A program made the translations under genes and the position numbers. Shown piece by piece: positions 1 to 5,693 of a DNA stretch of 10,240 nt (positions within the stretch are counted from its first letter, which is position 1; each line of letters starts with the position of its first letter). The DNA is from Alcaligenaceae bacterium (GTDB lineage Bacteria > Pseudomonadota > Gammaproteobacteria > Burkholderiales > Burkholderiaceae_B): NCBI GenBank assembly GCA_012512545.1, contig JAAZDZ010000352.1, positions 1 through 10,240 on the forward strand. Reading direction: 5' to 3'. Under the pieces are notes generated by a model. The model did no database searches and had not been told where the DNA came from. It was given only the letters and a program-made list of their open reading frames with translations.

Positions 1-1167
1 GACAGCGCCAAGGCCGAATCCCTGGAAGCCATCGGCGAGGCCATTGCCGAAAACGGCAAGGTCATTGTGACGGGCTGCATGGGCGTTGAAGAAGGTCTGA
101 TCCGCGAAGTCCACCCTGCCGTGCTGGCTGTCACCGGCCCCCAACAATATGAACAGGTGGTGCGCGCCGTACACGAAGCCGCGCCCCCCAGCCGCGAGCA
201 CGACCCTTACGTGGATCTGGTGCCGCCGCAAGGCATCAAGCTCACCCCGCGCCACTATGCCTACCTGAAGATATCCGAAGGCTGCAACCACCGCTGCAGC
301 TTCTGTATTATTCCGTCGATGCGCGGCGATCTGGTCAGCCGCCCCATTGGCGATGTCATGGGCGAAGCCGAACGCCTCGTGAATGCCGGCGTCAAGGAAC
401 TGCTGGTCATTTCGCAGGACACCAGCGCCTACGGCGTGGACGTCAAGTTCCGCAGCGGTTTCTGGAATGGCCGCCCCATCAAGACCCGCTTCACGCAGCT
501 GGCCGAAGCGCTGACCGATCTCGGCGCCTGGGTACGCCTGCACTATGTATACCCTTACCCACATGTGGATGAAGTCATCCCCCTGATGGCGGAAGGCAGG
601 CTGCTGCCCTATCTGGACATCCCCTTCCAGCATGCCAGCCCCCGCATTCTGCGCGCCATGAAGCGCCCCGCCTTTGAAGACCGCACGCTGACCCGCATCC
701 ATCAGTGGCGCGAAGCCTGTCCCGACCTCACCCTGCGCTCCACCTTCATCGTCGGCTTCCCCGGCGAAACCGAGGAAGACTTCCAATACCTGCTGGACTG
801 GATGTCGGAAGCCCAGCTGGACCGGGTCGGCTGCTTCCAGTATTCGCCGGTGGAAGGCGCCCGCGCCAACGAACTGCCCGATCACGTGCCCGATGAAGTG
901 AAACAGGAACGCTGGGAACGCTTCATGGAACACCAGCAGGCCATTTCGACAGCCCGCCTGGCGCAGAAAGTGGGGCGCGAAATTGATGTCCTGATCGACG
1001 AAATCGACGAAGACGGCCCGATTGGCCGCTCCAGCGCCGACGCCCCGGAAATTGATGGGAATGTGTTCATCAGCACTGAACGGAATCTGCAGCCGGGCGA
1101 CAAGATACGCGCCCGGGTGACAGATTCCGACGAATACGACCTGTACGCAGAAGACCTGAACGCTTAA
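1..1167 (+). CDS. rimO: Ribosomal protein S12 methylthiotransferase RimO (5' end outside window)
   Basis: RimO is a cytosolic radical-SAM enzyme that adds a methylthio group to the beta-carbon of a conserved Asp of ribosomal protein S12, using two Fe-S clusters. The frame is open from base 1, so the gene starts upstream; 388 codons are visible, and a family length of about 440-450 suggests some 55-60 residues are missing. The segment starts inside the N-terminal UPF0004 domain, whose last cluster cysteine is in TGCMG (visible residue 26). The radical-SAM motif CNHRCSFC follows, with Cys at visible residues 95, 99 and 102 and then [12 protein letters not shown], typical of RimO rather than MiaB. 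A central TIM-barrel-like part ([13 protein letters not shown]) and a C-terminal TRAM-type domain (from about residue 315, ending DLYAEDLNA) complete it. A GTG at 67 is internal, not the start. The gene converges on the autotransporter with 38 bp between stop codons and no clear intrinsic terminator. Confidence 0.97.
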   Translation, partial: DSAKAESLEAIGEAIAENGKVIVTGCMGVEEGLIREVHPAVLAVTGPQQYEQVVRAVHEAAPPSREHDPYVDLVPPQGIKLTPRHYAYLKISEGCNHRCSFCIIPSMRGDLVSRPIGDVMGEAERLVNAGVKELLVISQDTSAYGVDVKFRSGFWNGRPIKTRFTQLAEALTDLGAWVRLHYVYPYPHVDEVIPLMAEGRLLPYLDIPFQHASPRILRAMKRPAFEDRTLTRIHQWREACPDLTLRSTFIVGFPGETEEDFQYLLDWMSEAQLDRVGCFQYSPVEGARANELPDHVPDEVKQERWERFMEHQQAISTARLAQKVGREIDVLIDEIDEDGPIGRSSADAPEIDGNVFISTERNLQPGDKIRARVTDSDEYDLYAEDLNA

Positions 1168-1205
1168 GCAAGCTCTGCGCAAGCCGCGCGGCAAGCAGGC
1201 GCGCT

Positions 1206-3521
1206 CTAGAACACCCAGCGCAGATCCGCCCAGGCGGCATGGTCGCGGTAAGCGCTGCCATACAGGCCAGAATAACGCATTGCCAGACGGGCGTTGCGCC
1301 GGGGCGCCCACCCGCCTTCCAGGCTGAATGCCACAGCGCGCCGGGCCAGCGGCTGACCTGGCGAGCTGAACGAAACCGGCCGCCGCCCAGGCGCCCCCGC
1401 ACCGGGAAAATGCTGCCTGCTGTCAACCTGGCCGCTGCCCCATACATGACGCCAGCCCCAATCCGCCTCCAGCCAGGCGGGCAGACCCGGCCCCGGCCAG
1501 TCGCGCCGCAAGCGCACACCCAGCGTTGTGGCGTGCATGGAGGTAGTGGAAGCAGCGACCGCATGTGCGGCCAAACCGCCGCTTTCCACATGGCCCGGCA
1601 CATCCAGCCTTACCCACTCATGCCGCAGGTAAGGCCCCGTGCGCCAGTCGCCTGCAGGCTGGGCATTTCGCAGGCCGCCTTGATTCGCGTGAGCAAGACG
1701 GTTGCGCAGCCATTTGCGCCATTCCTTCATGCTGCGCAAATGGGGCGCCAGTTCCATGACGGCCTGCCAGCTGCGGCCCGGATAGGCTGACCTCAGCACT
1801 TCCTGCACAGGCCCGGCGGCGACCCGCCGCCGACTGTCAATGCGGTGCCATGTGCGCAGCAGGGCCGCTGTCAGACGCATGCCGCCCCAGTCACCATACG
1901 CTGTCAGTCCGGTGGACAGGCTATCCACCTGCGCCGAGGCCCGCCGCCCGCTCTGCGCCAGATCAGAACGCTGACCAGCCAGCGTCAGCCCCAGGCGCCA
2001 CTGGCGAGCCGCCGGGGCGTCCAGGCCCAGAATCAGACCATGACTACCATAACGGTCCGCCTTCGCATTGTGGTGTGCCTGGCGCCGCCCAAAGGCGGAA
2101 TACGTCTGGGCCCAGGCCCGCACGCCAGCACCATCATGCCGCTGCGCCAAAGCGCCCGACGCAGCGCGGCCACTCGCCAGCACCGCCTGCCTGAGATAAC
2201 GGCCTTCTTCCATCAGAAAACTGCGCACCGAAGCATGCCAGCCGCCTGACGACTGTCGCAGCAGTGAGCGCACCTGGTCCACACTCATGCCTCGTATGGC
2301 TTTTTCCAAAGGAGTGGAGGGCACGGAATCGCCGGGCGGGTCCATGGCGTCTCCCACCTCTTTGTCCTCTGGTGTGTCGGCCACATCGCCCGGCCCTGCC
2401 GCGTTGCGGCTCAACAGCAGATAGACATTGTGGTCGTCGTATTCCAGCGAAGGCTGCAGAAAAGCCAGGTTGGTATCCACCCCGGCAAACGTCGTTCCAT
2501 TCAGACCGCCATCCGCCGCCAGAATGTGATAACGGTTTTCCTGCGCCCATGAGCCCGTGCCTGCTGCGGCCCAGACCTGACCATCCAGCGCCGCAGCCCC
2601 GCCAATACGCAGCAGATCTGAGCTGCCATCGGGGCTGGCATTCACGTGGTACGTGCTGCCCGCATCAAAAACGGCGCCGCCCCACACGGATAAGACGCCT
2701 GGCTGGCCGCGCCCGCCCGGGGCCAGCATCCCGCCACTGCGAACGCGCACATACGCCAGCTCTCCATGGCCTTCCAGCCTGGCGCCCGCCCCGATTTCCA
2801 CATGCGCAGCGGCAGTGCCGTCCACGGCCAGAGCGCCTGTCTCCACATGCAAAGGGAAATGCCCTTGAACCACACCAGCCAGGCGCAGCGTGCCGCTGCC
2901 TGTTTTGCGCACCGGCAGCAGGGAATTAATGCTGTGCGCCAGTGTGGCGGTGCCTGCATCCACCCGCCAGAGCGCCACGCCCTCCAGCCCCGGCAGCGGC
3001 GTATCACCTGGCCGGGTGTCTACCACCTGAAGCGCGTTCCACACTCGGGTTCCAGGCGCAAGATGCAACACCGTGCCGCCATGCTGCTCCAGGCTGTACA
3101 AGCGGTGCCCCGCAGAGGATTCACCACTCAACTGCAAGCCCCCTTCGCGCAACACCGTATTGCTGGCGTAGGTGTTATCGCCCGCCAGCGCCAACACACC
3201 GTGGCCCCGCTTTTCCAGCGGCGTGCCCAGGGGGGCCCCCGCCGAAGTCACCTGGCCATTGACTTCAAAGTGGACACCAGGGTCCACCAGTACCGGCGCC
3301 AGTCGCTCCAGCCGGAAATCACGATCCGTAGAAAAACTGCGTTGTACGCTCAGGGCCTGGCCTGAGAAAACAAAAGGAGCTGAATCGGAGAACGCCCGGG
3401 CATCCCCGGCAGAGGCGATCACCGTATCGGGTGGGGGTGCCGCTTGAGCCGCCCCCGTCACCAACAGCGCACCCCTGATACAACCATCCAACCACAAGCT
3501 CCATGCGGCAAGCTTCTTCAT
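1206..3521 (-). CDS. Type V secretion autotransporter with short beta-helical passenger
   Basis: This 771-residue protein has the plan of a classical monomeric autotransporter: signal peptide, surface passenger, linker helix and outer-membrane beta-barrel. The start at 3521 is chosen because GGAGG lies 7 bases upstream and the product begins MKKLAAW and reaches AQA|A (cleavage near residue 27). The frame stays open to 3629 but has no ribosome site there. An autotransporter-associated beta-strand repeat is seen at about 102-135 (LEKRGHGVLALAGDNTY) and a second at about 202-232 (KTGSGTLRLAG). The passenger ends in a D-L-L-x-I-G-G-x-A-x-L-x-G strand motif near 302-315. A Pro/Asp/Glu-rich linker (about 374-404) and a helix (about 405-451) precede a barrel (about 464-771) ending in WADLRWVF, with the terminal aromatic used by the BAM complex. 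No subtilisin, trypsin-like or lipase catalytic motif is seen, so adhesion or another surface role is possible; the function is unknown. The signal peptide is odd, with Asp12 and Arg16 in the expected hydrophobic core. Confidence 0.9.
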   Translation of the reverse strand: MKKLAAWSLWLDGCIRGALLVTGAAQAAPPPDTVIASAGDARAFSDSAPFVFSGQALSVQRSFSTDRDFRLERLAPVLVDPGVHFEVNGQVTSAGAPLGTPLEKRGHGVLALAGDNTYASNTVLREGGLQLSGESSAGHRLYSLEQHGGTVLHLAPGTRVWNALQVVDTRPGDTPLPGLEGVALWRVDAGTATLAHSINSLLPVRKTGSGTLRLAGVVQGHFPLHVETGALAVDGTAAAHVEIGAGARLEGHGELAYVRVRSGGMLAPGGRGQPGVLSVWGGAVFDAGSTYHVNASPDGSSDLLRIGGAAALDGQVWAAAGTGSWAQENRYHILAADGGLNGTTFAGVDTNLAFLQPSLEYDDHNVYLLLSRNAAGPGDVADTPEDKEVGDAMDPPGDSVPSTPLEKAIRGMSVDQVRSLLRQSSGGWHASVRSFLMEEGRYLRQAVLASGRAASGALAQRHDGAGVRAWAQTYSAFGRRQAHHNAKADRYGSHGLILGLDAPAARQWRLGLTLAGQRSDLAQSGRRASAQVDSLSTGLTAYGDWGGMRLTAALLRTWHRIDSRRRVAAGPVQEVLRSAYPGRSWQAVMELAPHLRSMKEWRKWLRNRLAHANQGGLRNAQPAGDWRTGPYLRHEWVRLDVPGHVESGGLAAHAVAASTTSMHATTLGVRLRRDWPGPGLPAWLEADWGWRHVWGSGQVDSRQHFPGAGAPGRRPVSFSSPGQPLARRAVAFSLEGGWAPRRNARLAMRYSGLYGSAYRDHAAWADLRWVF

Positions 3522-3559
3522 ACTGCCTCCGTAAGAGTGAGTCTTCAGGATTTTCCACA

Positions 3560-3577
3560 GTGGGCAGGCCCGCCCAC
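3560..3577. repeat. Inverted repeat in the autotransporter leader
   Basis: GTGGGC (3560-3565) and GCCCAC (3572-3577) form a perfect 6-bp inverted repeat around AGGCCC. It lies 38 bases upstream of the autotransporter start codon, so it could form a GC-rich hairpin in the mRNA leader. No T run follows on either strand, so it does not look like an intrinsic terminator. A role in regulation is only a guess. Confidence 0.35.
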
Positions 3578-3771
3578 CGGGCAGCAGTATGCAGGAAATG
3601 TCAGTAGTTGTACGTAGATGAGCGCCCAAACAGCCCTGCCAATCGTGACAAGGATAAAAAGCTCACATGTTGCCCGCAGCATCGGCAGGGAGCGGCAAGA
3701 GTCGGCTCTGACTCTGCATCATCATGAAAGGGAAGGGAAATGCGAACGCGCGAACGGCGTTGGAGGAAGTG
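3578..3771. other. Intergenic stretch between autotransporter leader and tRNA-Thr
   Basis: Together with the leader repeat this forms about 250 bp without a convincing gene. It must hold the autotransporter promoter on the - strand, but no good -35/-10 pair stands out to me. Apart from one inverted repeat at 3698-3715 and a short direct repeat (GCGAACGC / GCGAACGG, about 3743-3758) next to the tRNA 3' end, nothing is recognised. Short open frames across it lack ribosome sites and family-like sequence. Confidence 0.5.
3698..3715 (-). terminator. Possible hairpin downstream of tRNA-Thr
   Basis: AGAGTC (3698-3703) and GACTCT (3710-3715) pair perfectly around GGCTCT. Read on the - strand, the hairpin lies about 57 bases beyond the tRNA CCA end and is followed by only two T residues. 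It could end or process the tRNA transcript, but the weak T tract makes this tentative. Confidence 0.25.
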
Positions 3772-3846
<75 letters not shown>

Positions 3847-3856
3847 AAGGCGCAAG

Positions 3857-3885
3857 ATTATGGCCCGCTGCCGGAAAACCGTCAA
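3857..3885 (-). promoter_or_regulatory. Sigma-70 promoter of tRNA-Thr
   Basis: On the - strand a -35 box TTGACG (3880-3885) and a -10 box CATAAT (3857-3862) are separated by exactly 17 bp. Each matches the sigma-70 consensus at five of six positions. Transcription would start near 3850, about four bases before the mature tRNA 5' end at 3846. The spacing and position make this a strong assignment from sequence alone. Confidence 0.8.
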
Positions 3886-3899
3886 GCCGGTGCCTGCGC

Positions 3900-3913
3900 C
3901 CGCCCTGTGGCGG
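3900..3913 (-). terminator. Short GC hairpin after the DUF2892 gene
   Basis: CCGCC (3900-3904) and GGCGG (3909-3913) form a perfect 5-bp stem with a 4-base loop. It lies 7 bases past the stop codon of the DUF2892 gene on the - strand. No T run follows, so termination, if it occurs here, would be weak or factor-dependent. The next feature downstream is the tRNA-Thr promoter, which makes some separation between the two transcripts plausible. Confidence 0.3.
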
Positions 3914-3920
3914 ACCGGTG

Positions 3921-4118
3921 TTATTTATCCGATTTGAGGCCGCAGCTGTTCACACCCAGCACCGAATAGGCCGGGCACCTCTGGAACAAACCCGTGAGCA
4001 GGGGCACCACGCCTATCCAGCCCCACCAGCCCACCGTGCCGGTAGCCGCCAAGGCAATCAGCACTACACCCACCAGAATGCGCAGCAGCCTGTCAATGGT
4101 CCCGATATTGCGTTTCAT
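3921..4118 (-). CDS. Small DUF2892 (YgaP-like) inner-membrane protein
   Basis: This is a 65-residue membrane protein of the DUF2892 type, the family of the C-terminal membrane part of E. coli YgaP. It opens with MKRNIGTIDRLLRILVG, a typical family start. Two hydrophobic segments follow (about 11-26 and 29-46), joined by a tight Gly/Trp turn (TGTVGWWGW). The tail has a Cys-Pro at Cys48 and a second Cys at 59 (RCPAY...NSCG). The rhodanese domain found in YgaP is absent, so it may work with a separate sulfur carrier; this is inference. The start is backed by AAGGAGT a few bases upstream. It lies 22 bp after the repressor gene on the same strand and should be co-transcribed with it, hence controlled by persulfide if the repressor assignment holds. 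Confidence 0.8.
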   Translation of the reverse strand: MKRNIGTIDRLLRILVGVVLIALAATGTVGWWGWIGVVPLLTGLFQRCPAYSVLGVNSCGLKSDK

Positions 4119-4140
4119 GTTGACTCCTTAAGTCGGATTT

Positions 4141-4461
4141 TCAGGGGCAATAAATAGACTTCAACATGGCGATGATTTTCTCGACGTCAGGGTCCGCAAT
4201 GCGGTAGTACAGTGTCTGGGATTCGCGACGGTATGTCACCAGCCCTTCTTCCCGCATGCGGCCCAGGTGCTGAGAAAGCGCCGATTGGCTTAATGGAATA
4301 TGTTCGAGGATGGAACCCACGGACATTTCCCCTACCTGTATCAACAGGCACAAAACCAATAAACGGTGCTCATTGCCCAGCGCCTTCAACATGGAAGCCG
4401 CCTGCCCGGCGCCTTCCTGAAGGAAAATACGGTCTTTCTCGCTGAAAGCCAGTTTCACCAT
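4141..4461 (-). CDS. bigR: ArsR-family persulfide-sensing repressor (BigR/SqrR type)
   Basis: A 106-residue winged-helix ArsR/SmtB regulator, predicted to be a cytosolic dimer repressing the sulfide genes. The winged helix runs from about residue 24 (LKALGNEHRLLVL) through the recognition helix (LSQSALSQHLGRMREEGLV, about 57-75) to the wing (TYRRESQTLYYRI). Two cysteines only are present: Cys38 in LVLCLLI and Cys105 in the terminal SIYCP. They match the pair described for SqrR (Cys41, Cys107) and BigR (Cys42, Cys108), which becomes cross-linked when the cell meets persulfides and then leaves DNA. The metal-binding ELCVCDL motif of arsenic or cadmium sensors is absent. The neighbours, a divergent persulfide dioxygenase and SQR, fit this role. 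An AGGGA sequence 8 bases upstream of the ATG may serve as ribosome site. Its promoter overlaps the dyad at 4475-4498, which suggests autorepression. The family is sure; the ligand is inferred from the cysteines and the context. Confidence 0.9.
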   Translation of the reverse strand: MVKLAFSEKDRIFLQEGAGQAASMLKALGNEHRLLVLCLLIQVGEMSVGSILEHIPLSQSALSQHLGRMREEGLVTYRRESQTLYYRIADPDVEKIIAMLKSIYCP

Positions 4462-4474
4462 GAGCTTATCCCTA

Positions 4475-4498
4475 TTATTTTAGTACAACCTAATATAA
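4475..4498. promoter_or_regulatory. Operator-like dyad at the divergent promoter (site 1)
   Basis: TTATTTTAG (4475-4483) and CTAATATAA (4490-4498) are inverted copies matching at 8 of 9 positions, with a 6-bp spacer TACAAC. The core is TTAG-N6-CTAA. The dyad lies between the divergent repressor and dioxygenase genes. It overlaps the repressor -10 box and the likely -10 of the dioxygenase (TATAAA, 4494-4499). Two further dyads of the same shape and spacing occur at 5395-5410 and 5619-5634. An AT-rich palindromic site is what BigR-type repressors bind, so this is the main candidate operator. Confidence 0.65.
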
Positions 4499-4506
4499 AG
4501 AGGCAA
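4477..4506 (-). promoter_or_regulatory. Candidate promoter of the repressor-DUF2892 operon
   Basis: On the - strand, TTGCCT (4501-4506) and TAAAAT (4477-4482) are spaced by 18 bp. This would start transcription near 4470, about ten bases before the repressor ATG at 4461. The -10 box lies inside the dyad at 4475-4498, so repressor bound there would block its own promoter. Confidence 0.45.
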
Positions 4507-4520
4507 CAAAAGGAGTCGTG

Positions 4521-5399
4521 ATGACCCCATCACCAACGATACAGGCTTATTTCGACCAATCTACACATACCGTGACTTACCTTGTGGTTGATTCTTCAAC
4601 TAATTCTGCTGCAATTATTGATCCTGTGCTTGATTACAACCCCAGCACAGGTGTGATCTCCGACAAATCGGCCCGCCGCATTCTAGCCGCTGTGCGGAGT
4701 GAAGGCTTGACGCTGCAGTGGGTGCTGGAAACGCATGCCCATGCCGACCACCTGAGCGCCGCACCCTTTTTTCAGCAGGAAACCGGTGCCCAGCTTGTGA
4801 TAGGCAGATACATTATTGATGTTCAACGCATTTTCAGCAGCACTTTCAACCTGAATGATGTCTCCTGCACAGGAAAAGAGTTCGACAAGCTGGTGGACGA
4901 CGGCGAAACCTTTCTGCTGGGCAACCTGGAAGTTGCCGTCATGCACACCCCCGGCCATACCCCGGCATGTGTCAGCTACCGCATCGGCGACGCCGTATTT
5001 GTGGGCGACACCCTGTTCACGCCCGATTACGGCACTGCCCGCGCCGATTTCCCAGGCGGCGATGCGCGTCAGCTATACCGTTCCATCCAGCGTCTGCTGA
5101 GCCTGCCCGCCGACACCCGCTTGTTTCTGTGTCACGACTACAAAGCGCCAGGGCGCGATCACTTCGCCTGGGAAACCACGGTGGCCGAACAGCGCGCCCG
5201 CAACATCCATGTGCACGATGGCGTCTCTGAAGACGAATTCGTCGCTATGCGCGAAGCCCGCGACGCGTCGCTGGCAGCCCCGCAACTGCTGCTGCCTTCC
5301 ATCCAGGTGAATATCCGCGCCGGCCGGCTGCCTGCTCCCGAAAACAATGGCGTTTCGTATCTGAAAATCCCGCTTCGCCCAGATACCTCATTATATTAA
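4521..5399 (+). CDS. blh: Persulfide dioxygenase, Blh/ETHE1-like metallo-beta-lactamase fold
   Basis: A 292-residue cytosolic enzyme predicted to oxidise glutathione persulfide to sulfite with O2, using one iron. The motif THAHADHL gives His72, His74, Asp76 and His77. Further metal or fold residues are His146 (HTPGHTPA), Asp163 (FVGDTLF) and His205 (LCHDY). By analogy with ETHE1 the iron ligands are His72, His146 and Asp163. The block TPDYGTARADFPGGDA and the long C-terminal tail (about 215-292) are typical of the Blh branch found with BigR, longer than mitochondrial ETHE1. ATG at 4521 is preferred over GTG at 4518, since AGGAG (4511-4515) is 5 bases away from the ATG but only 2 from the GTG. 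It is divergent from the repressor and shares its operator. The first 40 or so codons are richer in A/T than the rest. There is no signal peptide, so it acts in the cytosol. Confidence 0.92.
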   Translation: MTPSPTIQAYFDQSTHTVTYLVVDSSTNSAAIIDPVLDYNPSTGVISDKSARRILAAVRSEGLTLQWVLETHAHADHLSAAPFFQQETGAQLVIGRYIIDVQRIFSSTFNLNDVSCTGKEFDKLVDDGETFLLGNLEVAVMHTPGHTPACVSYRIGDAVFVGDTLFTPDYGTARADFPGGDARQLYRSIQRLLSLPADTRLFLCHDYKAPGRDHFAWETTVAEQRARNIHVHDGVSEDEFVAMREARDASLAAPQLLLPSIQVNIRAGRLPAPENNGVSYLKIPLRPDTSLY

Positions 5400-5410
5400 T
5401 ATTTACTAAT
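5395..5410. promoter_or_regulatory. Operator-like dyad at the end of the dioxygenase gene (site 2)
   Basis: ATTAA (5395-5399) and CTAAT (5406-5410) match as inverted arms at 4 of 5 positions around the 6-bp spacer TATTTA. The layout, TTAR-N6-CTAA, is the same as at 4475-4498 and 5619-5634. It overlaps the dioxygenase stop codon and the -35 box of a candidate promoter (5402-5430). An alternative overlapping palindrome is TTTACT (5402-5407) with AGTAAA (5415-5420), so the true binding unit here is uncertain. Confidence 0.45.
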
Positions 5411-5430
5411 TTAGAGTAAACAAATACAAT
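5402..5430 (+). promoter_or_regulatory. Candidate promoter just after the dioxygenase gene
   Basis: TTTACT (5402-5407) and TACAAT (5425-5430) are spaced by exactly 17 bp, with four and five consensus matches. Transcription would start near 5437. A long-leader SQR transcript or a small RNA could begin here. Operator-like site 2 overlaps the -35 box, suggesting control by the same repressor. Confidence 0.4.
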
Positions 5431-5610
5431 GCCTGTATGGGCAGCAAAAACAGATTTTCCCTGGTACAGCAATTGTCAGCATTGTTTCCCCCCTCCAATG
5501 TTGTCCTGCTGTACGCTGCCCACCCTCCCTATTCGTCCCAGGCCCGGGCTCCCGGGCCCGCAGTTTGCCGCCACACGCGCCGCCTGAATGCCATGCGTCA
5601 TGGATCAACA
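5431..5610 (+). other. GC-rich spacer in the dioxygenase-SQR gap, no supported gene
   Basis: The gap between dioxygenase and SQR is 294 bp, unusually long for two genes of one pathway on the same strand. Its ends are AT-rich and carry operator-like dyads; this middle part is GC-rich like coding DNA. An open frame of 60 codons (5437-5619) starts at the predicted transcription start, so it would be leaderless. Its product is low-complexity, Pro/Arg-rich and unlike any family I know. I do not call it a gene. It may be a long 5' leader, a small RNA or the scar of a lost gene. Confidence 0.4.
5541..5558. repeat. Perfect 8-bp GC inverted repeat in the dioxygenase-SQR gap
   Basis: GGCCCGGG (5541-5548) and CCCGGGCC (5551-5558) are separated by only CT. 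Every base of the arms is G or C, so the transcript would form a very stable hairpin, with the innermost pairs open to make the loop. No T run follows on either strand, which argues against a standard intrinsic terminator. It could partly stop or stabilise the transcript between the two enzymes' genes. Confidence 0.5.
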
Positions 5611-5618
5611 ATTTCTTA

Positions 5619-5639
5619 ATTAGTTATTTCTAATACAAT
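5619..5639 (+). promoter_or_regulatory. Operator-like dyad with -10 box upstream of SQR (site 3)
   Basis: ATTAG (5619-5623) and CTAAT (5630-5634) are perfect inverted arms around the 6-bp spacer TTATTT. A -10-like TACAAT (5634-5639) starts on the last base of the right arm, much as TATAAA does at site 1. No clear -35 box was found. The site lies 55 bp before the SQR start codon and is the likely control point for SQR by the linked repressor. Confidence 0.55.
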
Positions 5640-5693
5640 CAACGTGTGACACCCATATAACGATCCTCAATCGACTCTGAAAAAGGACACAAG

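Noticed and set aside
1168..1205. Palindrome GCCGCGCGGC between rimO and the autotransporter as a terminator
   Set aside because: There is no T tract on either strand and the palindrome has no loop, so it is probably chance in GC-rich DNA.
2264..2929. 221-codon frame on + and others opposite the autotransporter
   Set aside because: These are Pro/Arg/His-rich shadow translations; the - strand frame has a coherent autotransporter plan.
3522..3629. Upstream extension of the autotransporter frame to 3629
   Set aside because: It adds 36 residues with no signal-peptide character and no ribosome site, while the ATG at 3521 has GGAGG at the right distance and begins a signal peptide.
5437..5619. 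60-codon open frame in the dioxygenase-SQR gap as a gene
   Set aside because: No ribosome site, low-complexity Pro/Arg-rich product and no family resemblance; noted only as part of the unexplained gap.
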